Assembly: GCA_947359465.1 (NCBI GenBank)
Contig: OX375873.1
Coordinates: forward strand, 39,342,437-39,406,436
DNA length: 64,000 bases
Reading direction: 5' to 3'
Origin: Metellina segmentata
Taxonomy: Eukaryota > Arthropoda > Arachnida > Araneae > Tetragnathidae
A program made the position numbers and the translations under genes. Positions 1 through 10,789 of the stretch are shown piece by piece; position 1 is the first letter of the stretch; each line of letters begins with the position of its first letter. The notes under the pieces were generated by a model. That model was given only the letters and a program-made list of their open reading frames with translations. It was not told where the DNA came from and ran no database searches.

Positions 1-318
1 ATTTTTACTTCTAAAAGAAATATTAATAAAAAAATGTGTAAAGTAGCATAAGAAAATTCTTACTGGTGTTTATGTATATTTGAAATAACTGCTCGGCAGG
101 AAGTGCACACTTTAGTCGTGTTATCACAATTAGCTACTGAAGATTCACTTCATTTGTATATTATTCAACTGTTCAAAGGTATTTTCATTGTTTCGATATT
201 TCTTACGTCTTGACCTTTTTTTTTTGTTTTTTTTGCTGGCATTTGTATTTATGTGATGATTTCTATCTCTCTAAGATTTCTCATCGCCTTTGCTTAATAA
301 TCTACTGATTCTTTCCAG

Positions 319-479
319 ATGGGTATACTTGGATTAAGTTCCTTTATGGATCTAAATCCACATCTGTCACAGCCCTACAGGTTATTCGACACACCTGTCA
401 TCTTTGATGGGAATAATCTGATGCATCGACTCTATCATGGAAACAAGTTAGACTGCGTTTACGGTGGAGATTACCATAA
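319..479 (+). CDS. ASTE1: Protein asteroid homolog (ASTE1-like), first coding exon
   Basis: This exon encodes residues 1-53 and two bases of codon 54. It begins MGILGL, the N-terminal signature of the XPG/FEN nuclease fold, and carries the metal-site motif FDGNN around D30. It ends in GGDYH, which in asteroid proteins runs straight into the segment encoded by the next exon. The ATG directly follows a TTTCCAG acceptor-like sequence, so a 5' UTR intron probably lies upstream. The exon stops at base 479 before a strong donor, GTAAGTG, at 480. Two bases of codon 54 remain, and exon 2 supplies the third, so the reading frame is kept. Asteroid proteins are known from Drosophila (linked to EGF receptor signalling) and human (ASTE1, a structure-specific nuclease reported to act in double-strand-break repair); the role here is inferred from family. 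Confidence 0.85.
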
Positions 480-866
480 GTAAGTGAGAAAACTTTTAAA
501 ATCCACTTGAACTAAAAGGAATATGCACTATGTCACAAAACGTGCTAAAATGGTACTTATTTTACAAATTCGATCATGAACAATCCGAAAATCAACTTTA
601 AAAAATCACAAAAAGTTTTAATTTAAACGTAATAAGAGATTTAAAAAAAAAAAAAAAAAACGTCAAAGTCACGTGACTGAAAACGAGGAGGTGGAGCATA
701 GTGTGACGTCATCGTACATGAAATCCAGAGCTACATTCGCCGATTGCATGTTATTTCAGATTGCTTTCACTGATTTTACGCCACTTTCACGGTAATTTTT
801 TTTTTTTTAAATAATTGTGTTGAATTATAGTCTTTACATTATTATAAAAAGATTTCTTCTCTAAAA

Positions 867-1109
867 ATGACGACTGCAGAACAAGGGTTTGTAATAGGCC
901 AATCGGATAATCTACCTAAATTGGATGGTATATCCATGTTTTCTTTTCTGGGAAACCGTCCAAATTTTATGGGTTTTTATGGGAAATTTTGTGGGCGTAA
1001 AAGCGAAGAGGTAGATAATATTTCATACAGTATATATATTTCTTTAAAAAGAATGATATTTTTATATTGCTTAAAAAGAGTAGTGCCATTGTCAAAAAGT
1101 TGTACTTAA
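867..1109 (+). pseudogene. Possible N-terminal remnant of a multicopy transposon-like ORF
   Basis: An 80-codon frame inside the asteroid intron begins with a segment containing GFVIGQSDNLPKLDG. From memory this resembles the N-terminus of a multicopy arthropod family with SWIM and YqaJ-like domains; that is recollection and not a search result. Only the first 35 or so residues look family-like, and the rest has no recognisable domain. Upstream lies a CRE-like TGACGTCA and a 17 bp sequence that recurs inverted near 3250. It is probably a decayed fragment and may be no more than chance. Confidence 0.25.
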
Positions 1110-2008
1110 AAAAATAGAATATTTATAGTTGTTCTTTTCTTGAATAAGTAACACATTTCATTCTGAAATAGATTTTTTATATAGATAATTAGAATAGTAT
1201 ATCAAATAAGAGCTTTATATTAGGAAAATAGTTTCAAAGTAGATTAAATTTGTTGGGGTATCAAAATAGTAATGTTTGAAAGCTAACTTAAAATTAATTT
1301 TCTACGTTAATTTTTTAGCAAAATTATTTTTGTCAGTTAATGTACAATAATTTTTTAAATATATTTTGGCGGTAATACGTAATGTACTAAAGGATGATCC
1401 AAAAATAACATGTATAGAGAAACTTGTTGCGAGAATTGCAACTGCATTAAATATTGAATACAACATTTGGTAGTCCAATATTTTAAACCATGAAGGAAGT
1501 GTGATAATTTGATTGAAATTTCAAGAAGTTTTATAAAATTATGCAAATTAAAAAGAACATTCGTATTTGTTTAAAAATATTAATTTTAATGCAAAACAAA
1601 TGAGGTGAAAGCTATGTTGCTTTGTACTGCAAGAGAGACGATACTCCCAAAAGTATTCAATGTCATTCTCCAACTATAAAATAAATAAAATACCCTCCCC
1701 CATACTATATAAATTAAAAAATTTCACATGTAGCATTATTTATCAAAATTTGTTAACACTTGTTTTTGACTATGATTTCTTATTTTTAACTCTCTTTTAA
1801 TAAATTAATTTTACAATTTATTTACAAGCAAGAAGTAGAAGACAGCTTTTTATTTTTATTTTCATAACTATTTACCATCTTCTACAAACTTGTTCAAATT
1901 TTGGTACAACAAAAAATACTATTTTTTTGTTTTTTTAATCGTTGAACTATGACACAACGGAACAATACAATATTTGTAATTCTTCTTTTAAACTATTTTC
2001 GAATCTTG

Positions 2009-3165
2009 TTGTTGTTGTTGTCGTGTCTATGCATACAGTACTAGTGCAGAAGTTTAGAAAAGTTCCTCCAAAAGCCTTGGTGACAAGATCTGCAAGTTCT
2101 GGAGCTCGATGGTTATGGAGGATTTTGATTGGGGGTGCTCCAAGTTGAAAAAGGGGACCAATAATGGCCTGGCAGTCGAAAACATGATCTGGAGTTAGTT
2201 GCGATTGGGGCAGATGGGATGGGATTTTATATTAGTTCGTGAAATCTTCATGCCTTTGAAATGTCCAGTACGTAGCCTAGCTATTGTAGAGGAGAGGTTT
2301 CTTGGGCAATTTAGATCGGGGATTGTTGCCTTGCTAAAATGCTGGTTGTAGATCCTTCGCCTGGCGACGGCATTCGCATCTGCACAGGTGACTACTCGAG
2401 GTTGATCTTTGTCGCGTGCTTCCTTTGCAAGGGCATCTGTACATTCGTTCCCCTCAATTCCAACATGAGCTGGGATCCACTGGAGAGTGCAAGGTATATT
2501 TAGTAAATGGAGAAGAGTATTAATTTCTTGCGTTATTATTGTTTTACCATTATGTATGGCTTTGAGTGCTGATTTTGAGTCTGAGAAGATTACAATTTCT
2601 TTAATTGAGTCATTTAGATAATGAGAGCGACAATGGGTAAGAGCCTCTTTAATAGCGATTAATTCGCTAGTGAAGTTTGAAGCAATTTGGCCAGTGGGTA
2701 TTTTGAGTTTGACGTTATTTCCTGAGGGGTAGGTGATGGAGATGCCTGCGCCGCCTCTATTACAGTCAACATAAGAGGAACCATCTGTGTAGATTATTGC
2801 GCTGTTTTCTCTGGAAAGTGAACGAACAGTGTCTTCGCCTTTTTGTAATAATACTTGGGTTGGTTCTCTCTTTGAACATGGTTCCAGTAGGTTAGAATTG
2901 ATTTTAGTATACATAGGGGGCTTGGAAGGAAAAAGTGGTTCTTGAGTAATGTCCAGAGAGGAGTGATCAAGATAGATGGCCCCCCTGACGTCTCTGTCAA
3001 ATTGAAGCGTTGATGATCTCCGAAGCCTTGACTTACCTGTCCAAGTATCGAAAGCTCTGTGAGCAATGTGGTCCTTATTGTGGCTTCTGATTTTGTTAGT
3101 GAATTTTAGAGTAGCAAGTTTCCGTCTGTTTTCAAAGGAAACAAGACCGCTTCCATTGCTGAATT
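2009..3165 (-). pseudogene. LINE (non-LTR retrotransposon) 3' fragment with RNase H domain
   Basis: Read on the minus strand, this is the C-terminal part of a LINE polyprotein. The frame at 2195-2914 holds a type-1 RNase H: IIYTDGSS, then SELIAIKEAL, VIFSDSKSALKAI and WIPAHVGIEGNECTD, supplying the D-E-D-D acidic residues. A zinc-knuckle-like CPNRN...PDHVFDC follows across a frameshift near 2200. Upstream sequence to about 3165 continues in other frames, so the copy is frameshifted and truncated at its 5' end within the reverse transcriptase/RNase H linker. The 3' end carries a (CAA)n tail, seen as TTGTTGTTGTTG on the + strand at about 2009. It sits inside the asteroid intron in antisense orientation. 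I saw no clear target-site duplication. Confidence 0.8.
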
Positions 3166-3436
3166 AATCAAAAATCTGTAATAATAAGACTACTAAAAAG
3201 ATACGCATAAAAACAACACAGTTCAAAGGACGCTCGATTGCAAAATCGTGTACGATGACGTCACAGGCAAGAATCGCCAGCGTCTGCAGTTTTTCGTTGA
3301 AAGTGACGTCAGAGCAATTTTAAAAGCGTTTTAAATGTCATTAATGTCGTCAGATTGCAGTTTAAGTGGCATTTCTTCCGTAGTTTCTCGTGCTCTTTCA
3401 TTTTTAAATGAATTTGAAAATCATGCATATCGCCCA

Positions 3437-4520
3437 ATACAGCCCAGTTGGAAGAGTAACGGTTTCGTACTAGGAGGGTTGCGAGTTCAAAGTAGGGATG
3501 CGACATCTATAGCAAAACATCGATGTTCAAAATTAAAACATCGATGTGGATAATACATTGACGCCAAAACATCGATGTTTTTAAATTCAGTGTATTTAAA
3601 CTTTTTCCCCCATTTCTTACAACTGGTTTAGCAATTTGTGATGCTACATGGACAGCAAAACATCGATGTTCTCAAGTAAAACATCGATGTTGATAATACA
3701 TCGCCCCCAAACCATCGATGTTTTTAAAATTCAGTGTATTTAAACTTTTTCCCCCATTTTTTAAAACTGGTTTAGCAACTTGTGATACTACATCGACAGC
3801 AAAACATCGATGTTCTAAAGTAAAACATCGATGTTAATAATACATCGCCCCAAAACCATCGATGTTTTTAAAATTCAGTGTATTTAAACTTTTTCCCCCA
3901 TTTTTTAAAACTGGTTTAGCAACTAGTAATGCTAACATCAGCTCCAATACATCGATGTTTTTTATAAAACATCAATGTTTTGAAAACATCGATGTCACAT
4001 TCCTACTTTTCAGACCCTTCACCCTTGGCCACTTTGGTCTAAAAGTATGTTCAATTTGCTGATTATGAAAATTATGCTGCTTGGTTATTTTTTAAATTTT
4101 TATAACGGTACTTTTTTCATTTAAAAATAAAACATCGACAACGTAAAAACATCGACAAGTATAAACATCGATGTTACCAAAACATCGACCCCAATACATC
4201 GATGTTAAATACATCGATGTTTTTTAAAAAGCATCGATGTTTTGAAAACATTGACAACGATGTCGCATCCCTAGTTCGAAGCTCTATTTAAAAAAAGATC
4301 GCTGTGTTTGTGGCTGATGCACGTTAAATGTGTCATGGCCTCAAATGCCTTCAGGTTAGAGTGGTGTGAAAGTTTGGAGTGTGGAGTGCCAGATCAAGTG
4401 TTTATCTCGTCATCTGACTGGTTCAAAATGACAAGGTGTAATCGGATCTTTCTCTTTGGGATGGATCGTGGACCGTCGCCAATAGCTCGTGTTACTCCAG
4501 TTCGACCACTACCTACCTTT
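3437..4520 (+). mobile_element. tRNA-derived SINE interrupted by a hAT element
   Basis: Two blocks, 3437-3492 and 4274-4520, form one SINE. The head GGAAGAGTAACGG...GGAGGGTTGCGAGTTC has the look of a tRNA with an internal B box. The body includes GTGGAAGTTTGGAG, CTCGTCATCTGAC and GGACCGTCGCCAATAG, and it ends in a CTACCTACC tail. The same parts recur in many other copies in this window, for example 46449-46738 and 53266-53515. A hAT-type element splits the copy at its B box, which makes the SINE the older insertion. Confidence 0.75.
3493..4273. mobile_element. Non-autonomous hAT element (copy A) packed with ACATCGATGT palindromes
   Basis: The element is 781 bp. It begins TAGGGATGCGACATC and ends with the reverse complement GATGTCGCATCCCTA, a 15 bp terminal inverted repeat. 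An 8 bp target duplication flanks it: GTTCAAAG at 3485-3492 and GTTCGAAG at 4274-4281, one mismatch apart. An 8 bp duplication with TAGGG-type termini is typical of hAT transposons. The inside has no transposase. It holds subrepeats of about 144 bp and well over a dozen ACATCGATGT palindromes or near matches. Copy B at 27616-28436 confirms the boundaries. Confidence 0.8.
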
Positions 4521-4679
4521 GAAACAGTGTACACAGACTCAAAGCAAATGATTTATTTAAAGCAATTGAAAGACAGATTCTTCGTGGTTGTAGTGAAACT
4601 TAATTTTTTCCTTATTAAAAATTGATAAAGCCTATTAAAATTGAAATAATGGATAGGATGTATGGATAGAATAACCTAT

Positions 4680-5150
4680 TTGAACTATCCTGGTGGACCT
4701 CGTCTCGTCGGGATATCTTGGTATTAGCAGAACTGACCAGATCGTGAACGAGATACCTCGTCATTAAATTAAAACTAGGCAGATCTTGGAACTCGTTATC
4801 ATGAAAAACTTGGCAATATCTTCATGACGAGATATCTCGTCCTTGTCAAAATGGGTGAGGATCTTTTATACGAGATATATTATCGGAACCCCTTCGAAGG
4901 TGAATTGGTAAAAAAGCGGTGGAATGATTCAATTTCCCGTACAATGGGACAGTTCATTCTCTCTTTACACTCCTTCATTAGCGAAGATGACGAGGTATTG
5001 ATGTACGAGTTACCTCGTGTTTAGAAAAAATTGACCTGATCTTGACCTCGTCATCATCCTAAAATAGTCAATGCCTTGATTAGATCTCGTCGTTATCCAA
5101 AATTGGTCTATTCTTGACCGATGAGATACCTCCTCGAAACCACTTGGAAG
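4680..5150. repeat. Degenerate minisatellite with ACGAG...CTCGT dyads
   Basis: Short segments such as ACGAGATACCTCGTC, GACGAGATATCTCGTC, TACGAGATATA and GATGACGAGGTATTG recur along with AAAATTGACC-like spacers at roughly 70 bp spacing. Each core is an imperfect dyad (CGAGATATCTCG). The array is too diverged for a firm period. It explains the short open frames in both directions here. Confidence 0.45.
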
Positions 5151-6252
5151 GTTATGCTGTCCCAATTCTAAGAAAAGAAGCCCACAATCTTTGAGGGACA
5201 ACCAAGCTGTTTACCCATTATTTTACTTGCTAATTTCAAGACTCCAAAGGGGAGATAGTATGAAATTATCAAAAGATATGACATATCATTTCAGAAATGG
5301 TGCAGTGATATAAGGAATTGTTTTTGAATGTTACTTACTTAATTCTATAAAAGAATCATTGGATGAAATTATTTTTGTCATTATCCATACTAAGAAGATC
5401 CTGAAATAAGTTTTGTAATTTTTGTTTCAAGTTACGCACACTAATGAGAAAAAGTTACTCAAAGTTAAGAGGTTGACTTTATTTGTAACAGCTGGTCAAA
5501 ATTTGACCGTTTTCTCTGTCTCTTTAGTTCAAAGGTGTTCAAAATCACGAGAACACTCAGTTATATTTCTGGTTAGATAGTTCAGAAGGCTGTAAGAAAT
5601 TTAAACTACTCAACAAGCAAAAATAATCTACTTAAATAAAACTTTTAATAAAGAACTCGATGTAAATACTTTTGCTTCTTTAGATATATTATAGATATAT
5701 TTGTTTTGGTTTCAAATAGAATAGTATATAAGTACGCATTAACAGATTCCATTGTCATAAGATACAATGTCAAGAGAAACAGTATATACCAAATCAAAGA
5801 TGAACACTAACAAGCAATATAATTAAATTACCATAACACAACAGTACTTACATGTAAGTAATCAAACTTTCAAATAAAAAAATATATTGCTAAACTGCTA
5901 ATTTTTAAATAAAAAAGAATGTAATGACTAAATTAACATTAATAATTATGACAAATATAAACATCATTCATATAAATTTAAATTGCTGAGCATTCAATTT
6001 CAAGAATTAATTCATTTTTTCTAAAATAAAGTAAGTTTCAAAACAGTTGTAATTCAAAAATTCTAGAAAACAAGTATATATATACGATATTTACATTAGT
6101 AAGTATAAAGGCAATGAAAAAAGTTATAATATCATTCACAAAAGGTTAATAGGTACACATTAGAAATGGAAAAATTATTCTGAAAATAATAAAAAAAATA
6201 TTATATAACTTCAACATTTAAATTATGCAATATAATTTAAGAAATTTCTAAT

Positions 6253-6760
6253 TCAAAAGAATACAATAATTGCCCAGGTTTTTTGAAAAGTCCCTTTGGA
6301 GTTTTTAAAGTTCTTGGGATTAATTAATAATTTTTCTTCTCCACACAATTGTACAATATCAAAAATGTTAAATTTGCTTTCATCTGCAAATAAGACATGA
6401 TTCCAATACGTTCCGGGTATATTTATCATTGATTTTGGGAATGAAAGCATGAGCTTTCTATTTTTCGTACTTACCAAAACTTTTCTTCAGGCAGATCGCC
6501 TATTTAATCCAGCTAATTTGAGCACTTGTCGAGCAGTTTCAGATGAGATTGAAGTAGAAAAGTTTTCAATCAATTCTGTAGAAATTTTTACTATACTCAA
6601 AAACGTGGAATTTTCACAAATTTTTTACCGGACTTTACTTTGAGTTAACTTTGCCGGACGACTTTTCTTACCTTGTTTTCGATCCAATTTTGTTTTTAAA
6701 GCATTTTATCGCATACTGCACCGTAGAGTGGGATAAACTTACTAATTTACCGATATTCCG
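6253..6760 (-). pseudogene. Tc1-like transposase relic (central part)
   Basis: On the minus strand at 6253-6477 the frame contains VLFADESKFNIF, the signature around the second catalytic residue of Tc1-type DDE transposases, preceded by a basic KNRK-type segment and followed by a WRK-like region. Upstream minus-strand sequence to about 6760 keeps scattered family-like residues but is broken by stops and frameshifts. No terminal repeats were found. It is a decayed copy in the asteroid intron. Confidence 0.6.
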
Positions 6761-7769
6761 AACTGATTTCCCACTCTACTATGATGAAAAATTATCAATT
6801 TTAAAATTCTGTTCTTCGTTTCTTTACCTTAAATAAAACCTTTTATAACGAGATAACATGAAAACCTCTTAAACCGAGATTTAACTAATCACACATTATT
6901 TCTCAGTTTTTAAATTTTTACACAAGTGTTCATAAAATGACAATTAATTCAGTGAAACGTTAACATTTATTTTTCATGTTTGATATTAAATTATTGGGTT
7001 TTATTCAAAACTTGACCTCAATAATCAAGTAATGAGCAAATCTAATTCTGATCAGGTACGTAATTTCGATTCAGAAACAGAATTTCCGAAATGACAAAAA
7101 GTGACACAAGGATTTGATTTGATCCGTTTGCGTTTGTGTGCGTCAGCTTGATTAAAGAAATTTTCCATGAAATTTTACCGGTTTTGGAAAATGTGTTAGA
7201 AATTATCTGAACAACGTAGTTTTAAAAATTACCTTACGACAGGAGTCTTTGTTTACTTTACGAGTTGAAGCTATTCTTTTTCAAAGCAATTTTATCTGTA
7301 AAACGTATGTTGAAAACAGTGATTTCCATACAAAAAATGTCAAATGAAATCATACGTATTCTGAAAGATTATAATACCTTTGCTTTGTGAAAGAGATTTT
7401 CAGTGAAAAGAAACGGACCACTACATTGCATGGAATACGCAGAGGAAGCACGTTCTACCACAAAATGCTTAAAAGCATAAAAAAAAAGATAGGAAGATAT
7501 TTAATTTTGAAACACACTCTTTGTTATTTCATGGGCCAGTGAATGGAATTTTCAAAAAGAATATTTGATTTAAAAGAAATTAATCATTTATATCGTGTGA
7601 AAATTAATTTGTCATGCTTTCGTTAATTACTGTGGAATTTGGAAATATCGCATCTATTTTTCCTTTAAATCCTAGTGCCCAACCTACCCAGAGGGTATAA
7701 GGCTAAACGAGAGGAGGTCGGGAGGACATTCGTCAGATTCGATTAATTTCAGAACTACAGGACATATTT

Positions 7770-8395
7770 TAATGAAATTAGTGCAATTTCAACTAATGCA
7801 AAAACACCTTACAACAGTAATGGTAAGATGAGTCTTATGCGGACTAGCGTTGCCGTCCATAAAAATGAAATCAGGGTTAAATGCCCACTTGAAAGGGTGA
7901 ACACAGGGCTCCCTATACCTCACAGCAGTCACAAAGGCTCTGTTAAAGACATGGAGGTCTGTGCGTCCATCCAAAATCATGCCGGCCAGACCATCAAACC
8001 TCCGTTGCCAAAGTGGTATCTTTCTCAGATGTTGGAGGTCAAGTAGCGGGTCCCTGGTTCTCTCCAGATGAACGTAAGTCGAGAATCAGTGGTTAGGATG
8101 AGAAGCTGCACTCCTGCTATGCCTCGCTAGGATGCACAAATATCGATCTTCATTGGCCGTCGTGGCTCTTGGACCACCTCGCCTAGTCTTTCTATCTACT
8201 CTACGGGTGTATCCTTAAATTCTTTCCATAAGTTGAACGCGACACTTGGCGTTTCATTCAAATCTCTAGCAATCTGCGCATGAGATTGCCAATGCTTCCA
8301 GTCTCCCGATGATTCACCACCTCCTTCCACCGCCCAAACATTGGTGGCTACTGATTTTAACTGTTTGCATTTGAATTTCCCCGAATGTTGCAAAA
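7770..8395 (-). pseudogene. Tc1-like transposase relic (N-terminal HTH to DDE region)
   Basis: Two minus-strand frames belong together. At 8196-8393 lies an N-terminal helix-turn-helix segment, SHAQIARDLNETPS, followed by a tryptophan-containing WKEFKDT motif. At 7789-7980 lies FIFMDGNASPHKTHL, equivalent to the Tc1 FMDDNARPH motif of the second catalytic aspartate, here D-to-G changed. Sequence between (about 7980-8195) retains GRPR- and RDP-like pieces in other frames. The copy is frameshifted and ends just upstream of asteroid exon 2. Confidence 0.65.
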
Positions 8396-8707
8396 AAAAA
8401 ACCTCATGAATTTCACCGAGGTGTGCGAACGAATCCCGAAAATTATCATGTGCGCTTAGAAACCTGTTCCTCTAAATGCACCGCATACAGGCACATGCAT
8501 TCTTACTTATTCGACACTAAAGATTTACATGTTTGCATGGAAGCATTACTTTTACCTTTCGTTCAGTATTTTTCGATAAATTCGACAAAATATGCAAATT
8601 CTCTGGATTTTGGACACAAGTGTATATGTAAAAATTTTACATCAGTGTTTTATCCTATGCAAGCACATTAATGTTCCTATTGTAAATTTACAATTTTATT
8701 TTTATAG

Positions 8708-10664
8708 ATTTGCAGTCATTGTAAGAAGATATTTTAATCCTTTCCTGAAGTGCAAAGTCAAGCCAATTGTCCTTCTTGATGGGGGACGTAACAGAACAAA
8801 TCGTAAAATCAAGAGACATTCAGAAAAATGCGAGAAAAAAATTAACTTGTTAACAAGGTTGGCAAACTGCATAGCAAAGAATGTAAAAGGTAATGGAAAC
8901 ACTTTGCCAATAAATTTACACGAAGTATTTAAAGAAGTTCTCTGGGAGATGGGCATACCCTTTGCTCAGTGTAATTTCGAAGCTGATCATCAAATCGCGA
9001 GTCTTGCAAACCATTACAATTGCCCTGTGCTGAGCGAAGACAGCGATTTCTTCATCTTCGATATTCGCGGGGGTTTTATCAGACTTTCATCAGTCGAATC
9101 TTCTGTAGTAAACAAGACAAATAATGACGTGAACTGCAGTTACATAAATTGTAGAATTTATTACATGGACAATTTACTCTCGCACTTACCTGGAATCGAC
9201 AGAAATGTGTTGCCATTGTTTGGAACTCTGATCGGAAACGACTACTCGGACCCCAAAGTTTTCGAGCACTTCTTTACCTGCATCAAATTGTTTTCCTACA
9301 CTGAACCTATGACCACTGGACTGAACTTCGACGCAAGGCAAAAGAAAATGATCGAGCTCTTGACTTGGTTGACGGACATGAGCTTGGACAAGGCAATCGA
9401 CCAAGTGCTGGACCACTTCATAGACAGCGATAGAAGCTGGGTGAAATCCAAGATAGTCCAGTCTGTGGAAAGTTATAGTACACAAAAGTGTGATCTAACT
9501 TTTGTGATAGAAGGGGATCTGAAGAGTCACGAAGAAGCTTTGAAAACGGAAGGGGCGCTGACCACTCAGTGTGGGCAAGCGTTGCCTCTTCCGTTTAAGG
9601 TTTCGTTTCGCGAAGGTAAGCTTACTTATTTGTTCCTGGACATCATCAATCACCATAGGCTGTTTTTACCTTTACAGGTAGAAGATACAGCTATCGAAAG
9701 CGGTCATACGTGTTCGCGTTACATTCGACAGATAATTTATGGGTTTCTTCTGCAGCATAAAAGTTGCCAGAACAACAATTGCCGTAGCTACATTGAAGAG
9801 TTTGATCGGCGTGGAGAATCTCCAGTTATAGAAATTGTTGTGCCTATTTTTACCTTTAAAAATGGAAGCCCACTTCCAGACCTTTGTGATGTTTATAGTA
9901 TGAAAAAGAACTCCCTGCAACGTATCATATCCCTTGTGCTGAACATTGAAGTTTCTTATATATTATCATTCCCTCGTAATTTGCAGCTTTTGGTTGCTTG
10001 TATTAATTACTGGTTGAAAAAATGTTCTTTAAAACCCAGAGAAGAGCTTGTATACGCTCTTGTGATAAATTTAATATACTTTAATTTTATTTTAAAGCGA
10101 CCTATTACGGGCAAAATAAAAAATAGCAATGCTTCTGATACTGGGATGGATGCCATCTCAATCGCAATAGATACCATTTCAGAAACAGATGCGGTGTCAG
10201 CCGCAGAAAACATGAAGAAGTATATGCGTAAGCCGACATTCACTTGGCGTGATCGTTTCATCCTACACACAGTTCACTGTCTCAGCGAACTGCAGAGTTG
10301 CATTTTGTTTTCGGTGTGCTTGAATATGTTGCTTGACTGGCCATTTGAACAACCCAAGATGCATGAAAGTTTCTCGGGACTTTTAGTACAACATTTAACA
10401 AAAGAACTGATAGTTTGCCGGAGTCCTGATTTGTTTATCGCGGAACTGTTTGGTAGCAAGAGCCCTCTGAATAATATTTTCACTATATTAAAGACAAAAA
10501 TTTTGGAAAACGTATCTTTTGAGAGCTACGAACGAATCGATGGTTTTAGGCTTGTTACAGGAAAGAATAAAAGAATCCAGAATCATCAGTCAAAAACTGA
10601 AGATACTTTTAAAAATGACACAGTTGTGTTTAATAAGTTTCAGTGCTTGACTATTTCGGATTAA
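8708..10664 (+). CDS. ASTE1: Protein asteroid homolog (ASTE1-like), terminal exon
   Basis: This single long exon encodes residues 54-705 of the spliced protein. The acceptor TTTATAG sits just before 8708. The open frame runs upstream of it, but codons before the acceptor are intronic and resemble no asteroid sequence. Visible motifs are PIVLLDGG (residues 73-80), the XPG-I segment EADHQIA (145-151) and LSEDSDFF with D165 and D167, all expected acidic nuclease positions. Later family landmarks include FLPLQVED and the IRQIIYGFLL helix. The total of 705 residues fits the family (human ASTE1 is about 680). A GTAAGC...ACAG pair near 9617-9677 looks like a small intron, but the sequence between is conserved coding and stays in frame. 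No frameshift or internal stop is seen, so the gene looks functional. The stop is at 10662-10664. Confidence 0.92.
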
Positions 10665-10782
10665 TACTTGTCTCGGTGATTCTGAAGACATTTTTCATAA
10701 AAGTTGCGGTCGCGAAGTCATAGTTATCCTTAAATATGTGACTGTATTCAGTGAACTATGAATTACGAACACCGTATGCAAT

Positions 10783-10788
10783 AATAAA
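10783..10788 (+). promoter_or_regulatory. Candidate polyadenylation signal AATAAA for the asteroid-like gene
   Basis: AATAAA lies about 119 bases after the stop codon, followed by T/A-rich sequence. A second AATAAA near 10994 is an alternative. Such hexamers arise by chance in AT-rich DNA, so this is supported mainly by its position. Confidence 0.45.
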
Positions 10789-10789
10789 T

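Larger units (their letters stand above)
480..8707 (+). other. Large intron of the asteroid-like gene
   Basis: The donor GTAAGTG at 480 and the acceptor TTTATAG ending at 8707 bound an intron of about 8.2 kb. The joined protein reads continuously through the DYHK/FAVIVRR junction as in other asteroid proteins, so no exon seems to be missing. The intron holds a LINE fragment, a SINE interrupted by a hAT element, a minisatellite and two Tc1-like transposase relics, all described separately. The AT-rich stretches at 1110-2008, 5150-6250 and 6840-7770 show nothing else I can support. Confidence 0.8.

Noticed and set aside
3335..4062. Open frames of 66-72 codons across the ATCGATGT repeats, also at 27621-27866
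   Set aside because: Translations of the non-coding hAT element.
6723..6779. 11 bp inverted repeat GTAGAGTGGGA/TCCCACTCTAC considered as transposon ends
   Set aside because: The arms are only 35 bases apart and lie inside the Tc1 relic, so they bound no element.
8592..8707. Upstream extension of the long asteroid frame to an ATG at 8592
   Set aside because: This part lies before a good acceptor, has no family similarity, and exon 1 at 319-479 supplies the true N-terminus in frame.
9617..9677. GTAAGC...TTTACAG possible 61-base intron inside the asteroid exon
   Set aside because: The intervening sequence is in frame and matches the family's FLPLQVED region, so it is coding.
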